Under the pieces are notes generated by a model that saw only the letters and a list, made by a program, of their open reading frames with translations, had not been told where the DNA came from and searched no databases. Below, piece by piece: positions 15,151-23,839 of a DNA stretch of 64,000 nucleotides; position 1 is the first letter of the stretch, and every line of letters begins with the position of its first letter. Both the position numbers and the translations under genes were made by a program. The stretch is taken from positions 1-64,000 of the forward strand of contig NZ_BCYU01000013.1 of NCBI RefSeq assembly GCF_001598355.1, read 5' to 3'. This DNA is from Sphingomonas asaccharolytica NBRC 15499 (GTDB lineage: Bacteria; Pseudomonadota; Alphaproteobacteria; Sphingomonadales; Sphingomonadaceae).

Positions 15151-17796
15151 TCAGCTCGCTTTGCGGACCTTGCGTGCCGGGACTGACGCGTTGAGCCGCT
15201 CGAGGTTGAAATTCTGCGCGAATTCCAGGCCTGCGCGGCCGTCCTTGGCCCAGCGGACGGTTGCCGGGAACATCTGGCCTTCGAGCAATTCGATCTGGAC
15301 GTCGACGCCCGACGGATCGATGGGAAATTCGATGCCGTCGATCAGCGCGCCGGTCGACGAGATGTTGCGGATGCGGACCTCGCCCTTGGTGACGCCGAGG
15401 TCGAGAATGGCCGAGCGCAGCATCGTCGATCGCGGACTCCGGCTGACCTTGTAGCCGAGCGGGGTCGCGTGGCCTCCGGCGGCCTGGAGCTGGCGGATGA
15501 CTTCCTCGCTGCGCGCGGGCTTGCCATAGACATAGCCCTGGATGTGGCTGCAGCCGAGTTCGCGGATCAGTTCGACTTCGTCCTGGTGTTCGACCCCTTC
15601 GGCGGTGGTTTCCATGTAGAGCGTGTTGGCGAGCGTCACGATCGCCTTGATGATCGCGGCGTTGCGGTTGCCGGGCACGGCGGCGCCGCGCACGAAGCTC
15701 TGGTCGATCTTGATCTTGTCGAACGGCGCCTTCTTGAGATAGCCGAGCGATGAATAGCCGGTGCCGAAATCGTCGAGCGCCAGGCGCACGCCGATCCCTT
15801 TCAGCGACTTGAACATCTTTTCCGAACTGGCGTTTTCGTTGACGAATACGCCTTCAGTGATCTCGAGCTCCAGCCGGTGCGGCGCCAGGCCCGAATTCGC
15901 CAGCGCGGAGGTGACGATTGCTGGCAGTGCCGGATTGGCGAACTGGATCGGGGAGACGTTGACCGCGACCCGGACGTGACTGGGCCAGCCCGCCGCCTCG
16001 CGGCACGCGGTCCGCAATACCCATTCGCCGATCGTCTCGATCATCCCGCATTCCTCGGCGATCGGGATGAATTCGGCCGGGCTGATCGCGCCGCGTGTCG
16101 GGTGGTCCCAACGGATCAGCGCTTCATAGCCGACGATCTGCTCGCCCTCGGTCGACACGACTGGCTGATAGGCGACGTAGAATTGGTTGCCGACCAGGGC
16201 GTGCCGCAGATCGTCTTCGAGCTGTTTCTTGGATTGGGCGCCGGCGAGGAGTTCGCTGCGGAAGAAGCGATGGACGCCCCGGCCGTCGCCCTTCGCCTCG
16301 TACAGCGCGAGGTCGGCATTGCGGATCAATGTCTCGGAGTCGTTGCCATCCTCCGGCGAGATCGCGATACCGACCGAGCAGCCGATCGAGATCGACGACC
16401 CATCGATGAAATAGGGCTGCGAGAGCGCCGCGATCATGCCCTTCGCCAAATCCCCCAGGCGGTCGCGATTGCCTTCGCCAGGCACCACGACCTGGAATTC
16501 GTCGCCGCCCAGCCGGCCAACCAGTCCGGCGTCGCCGACCGACCGCTGCAGCCGCTGCGCCACCTGCTTCAGCAAGGCGTCGCCCATCTGGTGGCCAAGT
16601 GTGTCGTTGACCGCCTTGAAGCGATCGAGGTCGAGCAGCAGCAGCGAGGTGATGGCATGGCCCGATTGCGGCGCCAGCGTCTTGTCGAGCGAGGCGCGCA
16701 TGCGCTGGCGGTTGGCAAGCCCAGTCAGGCCGTCGAACAAAGCGAGGCGCGTAATCTCGGCTTCGGACCGGCGTTTTTCGGTCAGGTCGCGGCCACACCC
16801 GACAAAGCCCTGGAACCGGCCGAGCTCATCGATCATCGGCCGACCGGAAATCGACCACCAACGTTCGCTATCCTCATCGACGGCGGGGCACACCGAATAG
16901 TCGGAAAAGCTGGTGCGCGAGGACAAGTGAAAGCTCAGCGTGCGCTCGGTGTCGCCGGCTTCGGTATCCATGCGAAAGATGTCGGTGAGCCTGCCCGCGA
17001 TCGGCTCGACCCCCAGCCGGGCGAATTCGCGTCCGACCTTGGCCGACAAATAGGTGATCAGGCCGTGGCGGTCGGTCTGCCAGAACCAGCCATCGCCATG
17101 ATCCTCGACTTCGCGCACCAATTGCGCAGCCAGACGGCCCGAACTGCTCTCGGCCTCGTCGCGCCGGTTGCGCTCGACGTCGTTGCGGGCCAGCCGCACG
17201 GTCGAGATGCCCAGGCTGGCGAGCGCCAGGAAAGCGATCGCCGTGGGCAGGCCGAGCCCGGTATTGATCAGCACCATGCCGGCGAGTGCGGCGGCAAAGA
17301 CCAAAGTCGCGGCGCGCAGCGGATGGATTGCGACCGCGGTGATCGTCACGCCGGCGAAGACCGCAATGAACCCGGCGAGGTGATATTCGCCCATCGGTAG
17401 CACCGCGATCAGCGGCAGCAGCGACAGCAGCCCGACGCCGAGCGCGCCCGAACAGAGCGTCAGGGTTCGGATTTGGACATGGGTCGGCCAGAACCGCGCG
17501 AAGTTGAGCTTGAGCTGGGCGAGAGCGGCGAACGATGCCGCGGCGATCACGCCGCCGCGAAGCGCCGCCAGGCGGATCAGATCGTCATGCCCGGTATAAT
17601 GCGCGATCACGCCGACGACGAGCGGCGCGAGCAACTGGGCGAACAGCACGAACGGCCAGACCGCGGCCAGCTCGCCAATGCGCTGTAATCGCGCCTCGAT
17701 CGTCTCCGGCGTGGCGTCGACGTCGAGCGCCAGCGCGCCCCAGGTGGAACGCGTCGCATCGGCCACAGATCGGCTCGGACGAACGGACATGACCAT
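15151..17796 (-). CDS. Membrane-bound GGDEF-EAL protein with PAS and PilZ domains
   Basis: An 881-residue c-di-GMP protein. An N-terminal membrane region (about 45-205, five or so helices) is followed by a PAS domain (about 225-345), GGDEF (350-510), EAL (525-775) and a C-terminal PilZ-like domain (790-870). The GGDEF motif is intact as RLGGDEF. The EAL domain keeps YEALIRW, LELEITEG, LALDDFGTGYSSL, KIKIDQSF and AEGVEH, so phosphodiesterase activity is likely. No good RxxD inhibitory site precedes GGDEF. The PilZ-like region has SRSPRSTMLRSAIL and ISSTGALIDG. ATG candidates are 17796 and 17790. It is probably a bifunctional or substrate-sensing regulator. Confidence 0.9.
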   Translation of the reverse strand: MVMSVRPSRSVADATRSTWGALALDVDATPETIEARLQRIGELAAVWPFVLFAQLLAPLVVGVIAHYTGHDDLIRLAALRGGVIAAASFAALAQLKLNFARFWPTHVQIRTLTLCSGALGVGLLSLLPLIAVLPMGEYHLAGFIAVFAGVTITAVAIHPLRAATLVFAAALAGMVLINTGLGLPTAIAFLALASLGISTVRLARNDVERNRRDEAESSSGRLAAQLVREVEDHGDGWFWQTDRHGLITYLSAKVGREFARLGVEPIAGRLTDIFRMDTEAGDTERTLSFHLSSRTSFSDYSVCPAVDEDSERWWSISGRPMIDELGRFQGFVGCGRDLTEKRRSEAEITRLALFDGLTGLANRQRMRASLDKTLAPQSGHAITSLLLLDLDRFKAVNDTLGHQMGDALLKQVAQRLQRSVGDAGLVGRLGGDEFQVVVPGEGNRDRLGDLAKGMIAALSQPYFIDGSSISIGCSVGIAISPEDGNDSETLIRNADLALYEAKGDGRGVHRFFRSELLAGAQSKKQLEDDLRHALVGNQFYVAYQPVVSTEGEQIVGYEALIRWDHPTRGAISPAEFIPIAEECGMIETIGEWVLRTACREAAGWPSHVRVAVNVSPIQFANPALPAIVTSALANSGLAPHRLELEITEGVFVNENASSEKMFKSLKGIGVRLALDDFGTGYSSLGYLKKAPFDKIKIDQSFVRGAAVPGNRNAAIIKAIVTLANTLYMETTAEGVEHQDEVELIRELGCSHIQGYVYGKPARSEEVIRQLQAAGGHATPLGYKVSRSPRSTMLRSAILDLGVTKGEVRIRNISSTGALIDGIEFPIDPSGVDVQIELLEGQMFPATVRWAKDGRAGLEFAQNFNLERLNASVPARKVRKAS

Positions 17797-17873
17797 GCCC
17801 GTAGCGCGAAGATGTTAGGAAGTGCTTTCAGCCGGACCTAAAAGAGATGGCCGAGTCGAGGCGAACGGCGCGG

Positions 17874-18773
17874 TCAGTTCGCGTCGTCGGTTCGAATGAA
17901 ATCGATGAAGGCGCGCAGCGGCGCCGGCATCAGGCGGCGGCTGTGATAGTAAAGCGAGGGACCGGGAAACGGCTCCATCCAGTCGCTCAGCACCTCGACT
18001 AGCGTGCCGCGCGTCAATTCGGCGGCGAAGAATTCCTCGAATCCCGCTGCGATGCCCAACCCCGCGACCGCTGCTGCGATCTCCATCTGCATCGATGTTG
18101 CGATGAGCGGTCCATCAGGCGCGATGCGGTAGCGGCGATTGCCGCGCTCAAAGTCCCACGCCGCGAGCCTGCCGCTCGCGAAGCGGTGGCCGAGCCTTTG
18201 GTGTCCGGCGAGGTCTTGCGGGTGTCGGGGCGTGCCGTGGCGATCGAGATAGGCAGGGGCGGCAACGCAGGCGAAGCGCTGTCGTCGCGGGCCGATCGGC
18301 ACCGCGATCATGTCGCGGTCGATGCATTCATCGTACCGGACTCCGGCGTCGAACCCGGCCGCGAGAACGTCGACCAATTCGTCCTGAGTGGTCACTTCCA
18401 TCCGGATGCCGGGATGCGCGACAAGGAACCGCGCAGCGATCGGCGGCAGGATGTGCCAGGCGACGATGCCGGGAACATTGAGGCGCAAGGTGCCGCTGAC
18501 CTGGCCGCTTTCGGTGACCAGATCGTCTGCCGCGTGGGCAAGTTCCTCCAATGCCGGCGTCAGTCGATCGAGCAGCCGTTGCCCCGCCTCGGTCGGGGTG
18601 ACGCTGCGCGTGGTGCGATTGAGCAGGCGGACGCCGAGATCGCTTTCGAGTCGGCGCACCGCTTCCGACAGCGATGATGCCGACAGGTTTTTGTTCTGCG
18701 CCGCGGCGCGAAATCCACCCGCTGCAGCCACCGTCGCGAAGTGTGCGAAGTCATCGAGATTGGGTGTCGCCAT
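17874..18773 (-). CDS. LysR-family transcriptional regulator
   Basis: A 299-residue regulator with an N-terminal winged helix-turn-helix (about 4-62, NLSASSLSEAVRRLESDLG) and a LysR substrate-binding domain. It is divergent from the aldo-keto reductase at 18864, separated by about 90 bp, so it most likely controls that gene. The ATG at 18773 begins MATPNLDDFAHF; an upstream ATG at 18809 is also in frame. The subfamily is the DsdC/AmpR-distant group that often controls oxidoreductases; the inducer is not predictable. Confidence 0.88.
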   Translation of the reverse strand: MATPNLDDFAHFATVAAAGGFRAAAQNKNLSASSLSEAVRRLESDLGVRLLNRTTRSVTPTEAGQRLLDRLTPALEELAHAADDLVTESGQVSGTLRLNVPGIVAWHILPPIAARFLVAHPGIRMEVTTQDELVDVLAAGFDAGVRYDECIDRDMIAVPIGPRRQRFACVAAPAYLDRHGTPRHPQDLAGHQRLGHRFASGRLAAWDFERGNRRYRIAPDGPLIATSMQMEIAAAVAGLGIAAGFEEFFAAELTRGTLVEVLSDWMEPFPGPSLYYHSRRLMPAPLRAFIDFIRTDDAN

Positions 18774-18863
18774 TGTGCGGTTTTTCGCACGGGGCGTTTC
18801 GCTTGTCATGGCTTATCGTACGATCGCCAATTCGCCATATGCCGGGCACAAAGGAGACAGACG

Positions 18864-19862
18864 ATGGAACAGCGCAAGCTAGGCAAGAGTGGACCAGTGA
18901 CCTCGGCAATCGGACTTGGGTGCATGGGCATGTCGGGCGCGTACGGGCCGGCGGATCGCGACGAGGCTATCGCGACGATCCATGCCGCGCTCGACGCCGG
19001 GATGACGTTGCTCGATACCGGCGACTTTTATGGCCAGGGCCATAACGAGATGCTGATCGGCGATGCGGTCGCCGGCCTGCCGCGCGACGCTTATCAACTT
19101 AGCGTAAAATATGGCGGACTGCGCGACCCGGCGGGGGCGTTTATCGGCTTCGATGCGAGCCCGCGCTCGACCAAGAACTTCCTCCATTACACGCTGCAGC
19201 GGCTGCGGGTGGATCATATCGACATCTACCGCCCCGCGCGGCTCGACCCCGATGTACCGATCGAGGAGACGATCGGCGCGATCGCCGAGATGGTGCAGGC
19301 CGGCTATGTCCGCCATATCGGCCTGTCCGAAATGGGATCGGAGACGATCCGTCGCGCCGCCGCCGTGCACCCGATCGTCGACTTGCAGATCGAATATGCC
19401 CTGATCAGCCGTGGGCCCGAGGACAGCATCTTCCCGACGCTGCGCGAACTAGGCATCGGCGTCACTGCTTATGGCGTGCTGTCGCGCGGGTTGATCAGCG
19501 GGCACTGGCAGGCGTCGAGCAACGCTAGACAAGGAGATTTCCGCGCGCATTCGCCGCGGTTCCAGTCGGGCAATGTCGAGGCCAATCTTCAGATTGCGGA
19601 CCGGCTCAAGGCGATTGCGGATGCCAAGGGCATCACCACCGCGCAGCTCGCCATCGCCTGGGTCGCGGCGCAGGGGCAAGACATCGTGCCGCTGGTCGGC
19701 GCCAAGACCCGCACGCGATTGCAGGAAGCGCTGGGCGCGCTCGACGTGACGCTCAGCGCCGAGGAACTTGCCGCGATCGAGGCAGCGGTGCCGCGCGACG
19801 CAGTTAGGGGCGATCGCTATCCGGCACAGGGCATGGCCTCGCTCGACAGCGAGCGCGGCTGA
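18864..19862 (+). CDS. Aldo/keto reductase lacking the usual catalytic His
   Basis: A 332-residue NAD(P)H-dependent oxidoreductase with a TIM-barrel pattern. Asp and Tyr of the catalytic tetrad are in LLDTGDFYGQG (about 52-60) and Lys is in LSVKYG (about 86). The usual catalytic His of the YYQHRVDP type motif is replaced: here the block reads IDIYRPARLDP, with Ala at the His position. This variant block recurs in my memory of related proteobacterial enzymes, so it is probably a subfamily trait rather than damage. AAGGAGACAG precedes the ATG. It is followed by a large hairpin repeat that should stop transcription. Confidence 0.88.
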   Translation: MEQRKLGKSGPVTSAIGLGCMGMSGAYGPADRDEAIATIHAALDAGMTLLDTGDFYGQGHNEMLIGDAVAGLPRDAYQLSVKYGGLRDPAGAFIGFDASPRSTKNFLHYTLQRLRVDHIDIYRPARLDPDVPIEETIGAIAEMVQAGYVRHIGLSEMGSETIRRAAAVHPIVDLQIEYALISRGPEDSIFPTLRELGIGVTAYGVLSRGLISGHWQASSNARQGDFRAHSPRFQSGNVEANLQIADRLKAIADAKGITTAQLAIAWVAAQGQDIVPLVGAKTRTRLQEALGALDVTLSAEELAAIEAAVPRDAVRGDRYPAQGMASLDSERG

Positions 19863-19871
19863 AACGGTTGC

Positions 19872-19947
19872 GGTGCCGGCCCGCTCCACCCGGCCTCCCA
19901 TAGAATATCCTGTTGGGCGGCCGGGTGGGGGAGCGGGCCGGCACCGT
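19872..19947. repeat. Long hairpin repeat between convergent genes, terminator-like
   Basis: A perfect 17-bp outer stem (19872-19888 with 19931-19947; arms CGGTGCCGGCCCGCTCC and its complement) encloses an 8-bp inner stem (ACCCGGCC/GGCCGGGT). The loop is CCCATAGAATATCCTGTTGGG-like. It lies 10 nt after the aldo-keto reductase stop and before the convergent serine hydrolase. A second copy is at 51781-51861. It is likely a bidirectional transcription stop. Confidence 0.75.
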
Positions 19948-19968
19948 GACAGCGAAACTGAAAAAACC

Positions 19969-21135
19969 CTAGGGCCGGTAGCCTTCCCATTCGGCGGGAA
20001 GGCCGACCGGCCCAAGCAACTGATTGGTCAACGACACGAAGATCGCCGCCGCGCGATTGTCGTTAGCCATCAGCAGGATGCAGCTCTGCCGCGTGTCGAC
20101 GCACATCGCGTAATTCTCGGTACCGTCGTCATGCCCTTCCTTGAAATAAGCATGGCCGAACCGGCTTTCGAACGTGCCCCAGCCGACGCCATAGCCCAGC
20201 TTCATGGCCTTCCAGCGGTTGGTGCGATCGTCCCGCAACGTGGGAAACTGGGTGGGGCTGTCGATCCAGATCGTGGGACGGACCATTGCCCTGTGCGCGG
20301 CGAGCCCTAGCCCGTCGCTGCGCGACACCGACGCGAGAAAGCGTGCCCAGTCGGCCAGGGTCGTCGCCATTGATCCGGCAACGTCGACTTTGCGCCGGTG
20401 CGCAAAGGACTGGCGCTGGCCGTCCGCGGTGTAGCCATAGGCAAAGCGGCCGTCATAGCTGTCGCGCCACGTCATCGACGTGTCGCCCATCCGGAAGCGG
20501 TCGAAGACACGCGCCTGGATTTCCTTGCCGACGTCCAGCCCCAGGCCCTGTTCGAGGACGAACTGCGCCAAATGGACGCCTTCGCCCGAATAGCCGTAGC
20601 GGGTGCCCGGGTCGCGGTGGAAGCGCAGCTTCTTGTCGTCTTCGAAGAAGCGGAAATTGGCGAAGCCGCTGCTGTGATTCATCAATATCCGCAAGGTCAG
20701 CTTGCGCCAGCGCTCGTCGCCCTTGAGATCGGCATAAGCGGCGTAGTCGGGCAGCGGTTTGGCCAGATATTGGTCGATCGGCCTGTCGAGATCGACTTTC
20801 CCTTCAGCGACCAATTGCATCAGCATCCAGGCGAAGGTCGCCTTGGTCAGCGACGCGCCGGGCATGATCGTCGCCGGCGTCAGCGGCGCCTTGTTCTCCA
20901 GCGAAGCATAACCATAGCTCTTGATGAAGACGATCTTCCCCTTGCGAATGATTGCGACGCCAAGCCCGGTGACCTGGTTCTCCGTCATCATCCGCTGGAC
21001 GATGCGATCGACCGTCGATTCGGACAGGTTGCGATTATCGAGCGTGTTGTACACGCGTTGCGGCCGATCGGTGGCGCCGATCGCGAGCAGCGCCAGGGCC
21101 GCGCTCATCATCCGCAACGATCGGCCGGTCGGCAT
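19969..21135 (-). CDS. Serine hydrolase, beta-lactamase class C / penicillin-binding fold
   Basis: A 388-residue exported protein. A signal peptide covers about the first 22 residues. The SxxK motif is SLTK near residue 95. The YxN-equivalent is in RYGYSGEG near 180, where Asn is replaced by Gly. The third box (K-T/S-G) is expected near FKEGHDDG in the last quarter. These proteins include esterases, peptidases and D-stereospecific hydrolases; true beta-lactamase activity should not be assumed. It is convergent with the reductase gene, and the long hairpin repeat lies between them. Confidence 0.85.
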   Translation of the reverse strand: MPTGRSLRMMSAALALLAIGATDRPQRVYNTLDNRNLSESTVDRIVQRMMTENQVTGLGVAIIRKGKIVFIKSYGYASLENKAPLTPATIMPGASLTKATFAWMLMQLVAEGKVDLDRPIDQYLAKPLPDYAAYADLKGDERWRKLTLRILMNHSSGFANFRFFEDDKKLRFHRDPGTRYGYSGEGVHLAQFVLEQGLGLDVGKEIQARVFDRFRMGDTSMTWRDSYDGRFAYGYTADGQRQSFAHRRKVDVAGSMATTLADWARFLASVSRSDGLGLAAHRAMVRPTIWIDSPTQFPTLRDDRTNRWKAMKLGYGVGWGTFESRFGHAYFKEGHDDGTENYAMCVDTRQSCILLMANDNRAAAIFVSLTNQLLGPVGLPAEWEGYRP

Positions 21136-21175
21136 GCGAGTCTCTCCAAATATTCTGGGCGCGCTGTATCGCCGG

Positions 21176-21670
21176 TCAGGCGCAATTAGCCAACGCTTCG
21201 TACGCGGCGGTCAATCGCGGCAATACCGGTTCGTGGTTCGGCGGCAATGGCGTGCCGAGATGTTCATGGCGTAGCTCGGCCATGAACGTCTCCCACAAAG
21301 GCAGCCCACCTTCCTCGAGCAATTGCGCGCGAATCGCGAGCTCGGGCGTGGTCGGCAAATGGCGGCGGCCCCAGGCGCCGATCTGGGCGAGCACCGGCAG
21401 CAATTGGATCGCCGGTTCGGTCAGGCTGTAGATTGCCTTCTGCTTGTGGCTGGGATCGTCGGCGCGCGTCAGCAGCCCGCGCTCCATCAGCTTTTTCAAA
21501 CGGTCGGCCAGGATGTTGGAGGCGATTCCCTCCTCCGATCGCGAGAGCAGCTCGCGATAGTGGCGGCGATTGCCGAACATGATGTCGCGGATGATCACCA
21601 GGCTCCAGCGATCCCCCAAGGTCTCCATCGATAGATTGATCGGACATCCCGACCGCATCGTCTCAGCCAT
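21176..21670 (-). CDS. HxlR-family transcriptional regulator
   Basis: A 164-residue DNA-binding protein. CPINLSMETLGDRWSLVIIRDIM is the HxlR-type start (Cys at 9, WSLVIIRD; shown here in parts as CPINLSMETLGD and RWSLVIIRDIM). The winged-helix recognition part is EEGIASNILADRLKKLMERG. A C-terminal extension (about 115-164) is helical. The Cys9 position is the redox or electrophile-sensing Cys of this family. It is divergent from an operon of a RibD-like reductase, GST and DUF1993, and two operator-like inverted repeats lie in the 193-bp gap. It probably represses that operon and responds to reactive compounds. Confidence 0.9.
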   Translation of the reverse strand: MAETMRSGCPINLSMETLGDRWSLVIIRDIMFGNRRHYRELLSRSEEGIASNILADRLKKLMERGLLTRADDPSHKQKAIYSLTEPAIQLLPVLAQIGAWGRRHLPTTPELAIRAQLLEEGGLPLWETFMAELRHEHLGTPLPPNHEPVLPRLTAAYEALANCA

Positions 21671-21692
21671 GTTGGTAATGTAAAAAAACTGC

Positions 21693-21705
21693 TTGCAAAA
21701 TGCAA
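21693..21705. promoter_or_regulatory. HxlR operator candidate 1
   Basis: TTGCA-N3-TGCAA (21693-21705), inside the larger direct context ACTGCTTGC...GCAACTGCT. It sits 23-35 nt from the HxlR start codon and shares the TTGC/GCAA half-sites with the second site 40 nt away. Confidence 0.6.
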
Positions 21706-21732
21706 CTGCTTAATTTAGTCGAGGCAGATACC

Positions 21733-21749
21733 GCTTGCGAATTGCAAGC
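21733..21749. promoter_or_regulatory. HxlR operator candidate 2
   Basis: GCTTGC-N5-GCAAGC, two perfect 6-bp arms with an AT centre. It lies 21-37 nt before the truncated YciI-like ORF. The spacing to the first site (40 nt centre to centre) suits cooperative binding on one face of DNA. HxlR autorepression is typical. Confidence 0.65.
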
Positions 21750-21769
21750 AGTTTTGCCAGGAGGATGCA

Positions 21770-21847
21770 ATGAAGTTCCTGTGCTTATGCCATTACGAAT
21801 CAGCGCGTTTAGCCGCGCCGACGCGATCGAGTTCGTCGAACAGCTGA
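21770..21847 (+). pseudogene. Truncated YciI/DGPF-like gene (N-terminal stub)
   Basis: A 25-codon ORF starting MKFLCLCHYES, preceded by the excellent ribosome site CAGGAGGATGCA. This N-terminus is the first strand of YciI-like (DGPF) proteins, where MKFLCLCHYDE-type starts are common. After about 10 residues similarity ends and the frame stops at 21845-21847; an alternative frame in the same place reads AIEFVEQLRLGER. The simplest view is an internal deletion of a YciI-like gene that headed the HxlR-controlled operon. It could now act as a leader peptide. Confidence in the family is moderate because only about 11 residues match. Confidence 0.5.
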
Positions 21848-21863
21848 GATTGGGAGAGAGATA

Positions 21864-22517
21864 ATGGGTAAGGTACGTGTTGGTGCGTTTTCGGTATCGG
21901 TCGATGGGTTCGGTGCTGGACCCGACCAGAGCCTGGACGACCCGCTCGGCAAGAATGGCGAGCAGATGCACGGCTGGTTCTTCCCGACACGGTTCTTCCG
22001 GACCATGATCGGGAAAGAGGACGGCGAGACCGGGATCGACAACGATTTCGGCACGCGCGCAATGACCGGCTTTGGTGCCTTCATCCTCGGTCGCAACATG
22101 TACGGCCCGATCCGCGGCGAGTGGGACGGAACCGACTGGAAAGGCTGGTGGGGCGACAATCCGCCCTATCATGCGCCGACCTATATCCTGACGCATCATC
22201 CGCATCCGCCGATCGAGATGGAAGGCGGCACGACCTTCATTTTTGTCACCGACGGAATCGAGAGCGCGCTCGAGCAGGCGCGCGCGGCGGCGGGCGATCT
22301 CGACGTCAAGATCGGCGGCGGCGTGTCGACCGTGCGGCAATATCTTCAGGCCGGATTGATCGACGAACTCCATTACGCGGTGTCGCCGGTTGTGCTGGGG
22401 CAGGGTGAGGCGATGTTCCAGGGAATCGACCTGCGCGCGCTCGGCTACGCCCCGACCGAGCAGGTGATGGGCGAGCGTGCGCTGCACGTCGTGCTTTCCA
22501 AAGGAGATGCGAAATGA
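21864..22517 (+). CDS. RibD C-terminal / dihydrofolate reductase family protein
   Basis: A 217-residue NADPH-dependent reductase-like protein. The start VRVGAFSVSVDGFGAGPDQS and the block GAFILGRNMYGP are typical of the RibD C-terminal domain family. Near the end, DVKIGGGVSTVRQYLQAG and IDELHYAVSPVVLGQGEAMF form the dinucleotide-binding and beta-strand core. The substrate is unknown. It is the first intact gene after the HxlR operators and overlaps the GST gene by 4 nt (ATGA), so it is translationally coupled. A strong ribosome site GGGAGAGAG precedes the ATG. Confidence 0.88.
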   Translation: MGKVRVGAFSVSVDGFGAGPDQSLDDPLGKNGEQMHGWFFPTRFFRTMIGKEDGETGIDNDFGTRAMTGFGAFILGRNMYGPIRGEWDGTDWKGWWGDNPPYHAPTYILTHHPHPPIEMEGGTTFIFVTDGIESALEQARAAAGDLDVKIGGGVSTVRQYLQAGLIDELHYAVSPVVLGQGEAMFQGIDLRALGYAPTEQVMGERALHVVLSKGDAK

Positions 22518-23167
22518 CGTTGAAGCTCTACGCCCATCCGCTGTCATCTTATTGTCAGAAGGCCAAGACCGCTTTCTACGAAAAGGATGTGCCGTTCGAG
22601 GAACTTATGCTCGACGGCAGCGATCCGGTCGCGAGCGAGTTCGCGGCGCTTTGGCCGATCGGGCGCTTCCCCGCGCTGACCGACGGCGATCGCCTGGTGT
22701 TCGACACCACCACGATCATCGAATATCTCGACGTTAAATATCCGGGCAAGTCGTTGGTTCCGGCAGATCCCGACGTGGCGGTCGACGTCCGCATGTGGGA
22801 CCGCTTCTTCGACAATTACGTCAATTATCCACAGCAACGCGTTGTTTATCAGGCGATCAATCGAGAGCCCGATGATGGCGAGGGCGGTGCGAAATGGAAA
22901 GCGCAGCTCGACACGGCCTATGCCTATCTCGACCGCCGGATGGCGGGGCGCGAATGGGCGGCAGGCGACGATTTCAGCCTGGCCGACTGCTCGGCGGCGC
23001 CAGCGTTGCTCTATGCCGATTGGACCCATTCAATTCCGAAGCATTTCGAAAATCTATGGGCCTATCGTGACCGCCTGCTCGCGCGGCCTAGCTATGCCCG
23101 CGCGCTCGATGAGGCTCGCCCGTTCCGCCACTATTTCCCGCTCGGCGCGCCCGAGGGGCGGGACTAG
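22514..23167 (+). CDS. Glutathione S-transferase family protein
   Basis: A 217-residue protein with a thioredoxin-like N-domain (about 1-78: KLYAHPLSSYCQKAKTAF, then PIGRFPAL and DTTTIIEYLD, the last holding the gamma-Glu contact residues) and an alpha-helical C-domain (about 90-205). SSYCQ is the active-site position, with Ser/Tyr/Cys candidates. GSTs conjugate or reduce electrophiles, which fits control by HxlR and the neighbouring reductase. Start overlaps the previous stop. The next gene begins 24 nt later. Confidence 0.88.
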   Translation: MTLKLYAHPLSSYCQKAKTAFYEKDVPFEELMLDGSDPVASEFAALWPIGRFPALTDGDRLVFDTTTIIEYLDVKYPGKSLVPADPDVAVDVRMWDRFFDNYVNYPQQRVVYQAINREPDDGEGGAKWKAQLDTAYAYLDRRMAGREWAAGDDFSLADCSAAPALLYADWTHSIPKHFENLWAYRDRLLARPSYARALDEARPFRHYFPLGAPEGRD

Positions 23168-23191
23168 CCCGGCGGTCGGGGAGGAACAGCC

Positions 23192-23713
23192 ATGGCAATA
23201 TCGCTCTACGATCTCAGCGTGCCGACCTTCCAACAGACGGTGAGCGCCGTTGCGGGCTTCCTCGACCGCGCGGTCAGGCATTGCGAAGAGAATGGCGCCG
23301 ACCCGGACCAGTTCGTCGATGCCCGCCTCTTCCCCGACATGGCGCCGTTCCATTTCCAGATCGAGGCGCTGACGCATCATGCCGTTTGGGGCGTGGAAGC
23401 GCTGATCAGGGGCGTGTTCGATCCACCGCCGCTCGTGGGGACCATGCCGTTCGCCGAGTTGCAGGCGATGGTGAGGCGAGCAGAGATCGAGCTGGCGGCA
23501 TTCATGCCGGACGAGGTCAATCGTTGCGCAGGCAGGGAGCTGGACCTCGATATCGGACCGCGCCGGCTTGCTTTCACGGCGGAGACCTTCATCCTCTCCT
23601 TTTCGCTGCCGAACTTCCATTTCCACGCCGTCACCGCCTACGACATCCTGCGCACGCGCGGTGTACCGATCGGCAAGCGCGACTATGAGGGTCGGCTGCG
23701 GACGCGGGCCTGA
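23192..23713 (+). CDS. DUF1993 family protein
   Basis: A 173-residue soluble, mainly helical protein. The start SLYDLSVPTFQQTVSAVAGFL and the block LFPDMAPFHFQIEALTHHAVWG are the DUF1993 signatures; the latter holds three His residues (FHFQ, THHA). FSLPNFHFHAVTAYDILR adds a His pair near 150, giving a possible metal site of the DinB-like type. The function is unknown. It is the third gene of the HxlR-controlled operon. GGGAGGAACAG precedes the ATG. Confidence 0.86.
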   Translation: MAISLYDLSVPTFQQTVSAVAGFLDRAVRHCEENGADPDQFVDARLFPDMAPFHFQIEALTHHAVWGVEALIRGVFDPPPLVGTMPFAELQAMVRRAEIELAAFMPDEVNRCAGRELDLDIGPRRLAFTAETFILSFSLPNFHFHAVTAYDILRTRGVPIGKRDYEGRLRTRA

Positions 23714-23722
23714 TAGTACCGT

Positions 23723-23829
23723 CGTCATCCCGGCCTTGAGCCGGGATCCGCCGGGCGGCAGGCGAAAGACAAGAAGCTCCGGGCCATCGATGGAGGCAAG
23801 GCAGACCCCGGCACAAGGCCGGGGTGACG
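23723..23829. repeat. REP-like inverted pair
   Basis: A left unit CGTCATCCCGGCCTTGAGCC from 23723 and a right unit CCCCGGCACAAGGCCGGGG followed by TGACG to 23829 face each other across about 55 nt. The layout matches the pairs at 6600, 50139 and 59363. It lies between the convergent DUF1993 and dehalogenase genes. Confidence 0.8.
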
Positions 23830-23839
23830 GTGGAAGGGA

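Noticed and set aside
19969-21135. Annotation as a true beta-lactamase resistance gene
   Set aside because: SxxK is present, but the YxN Asn is replaced by Gly and the family contains many esterases and peptidases.
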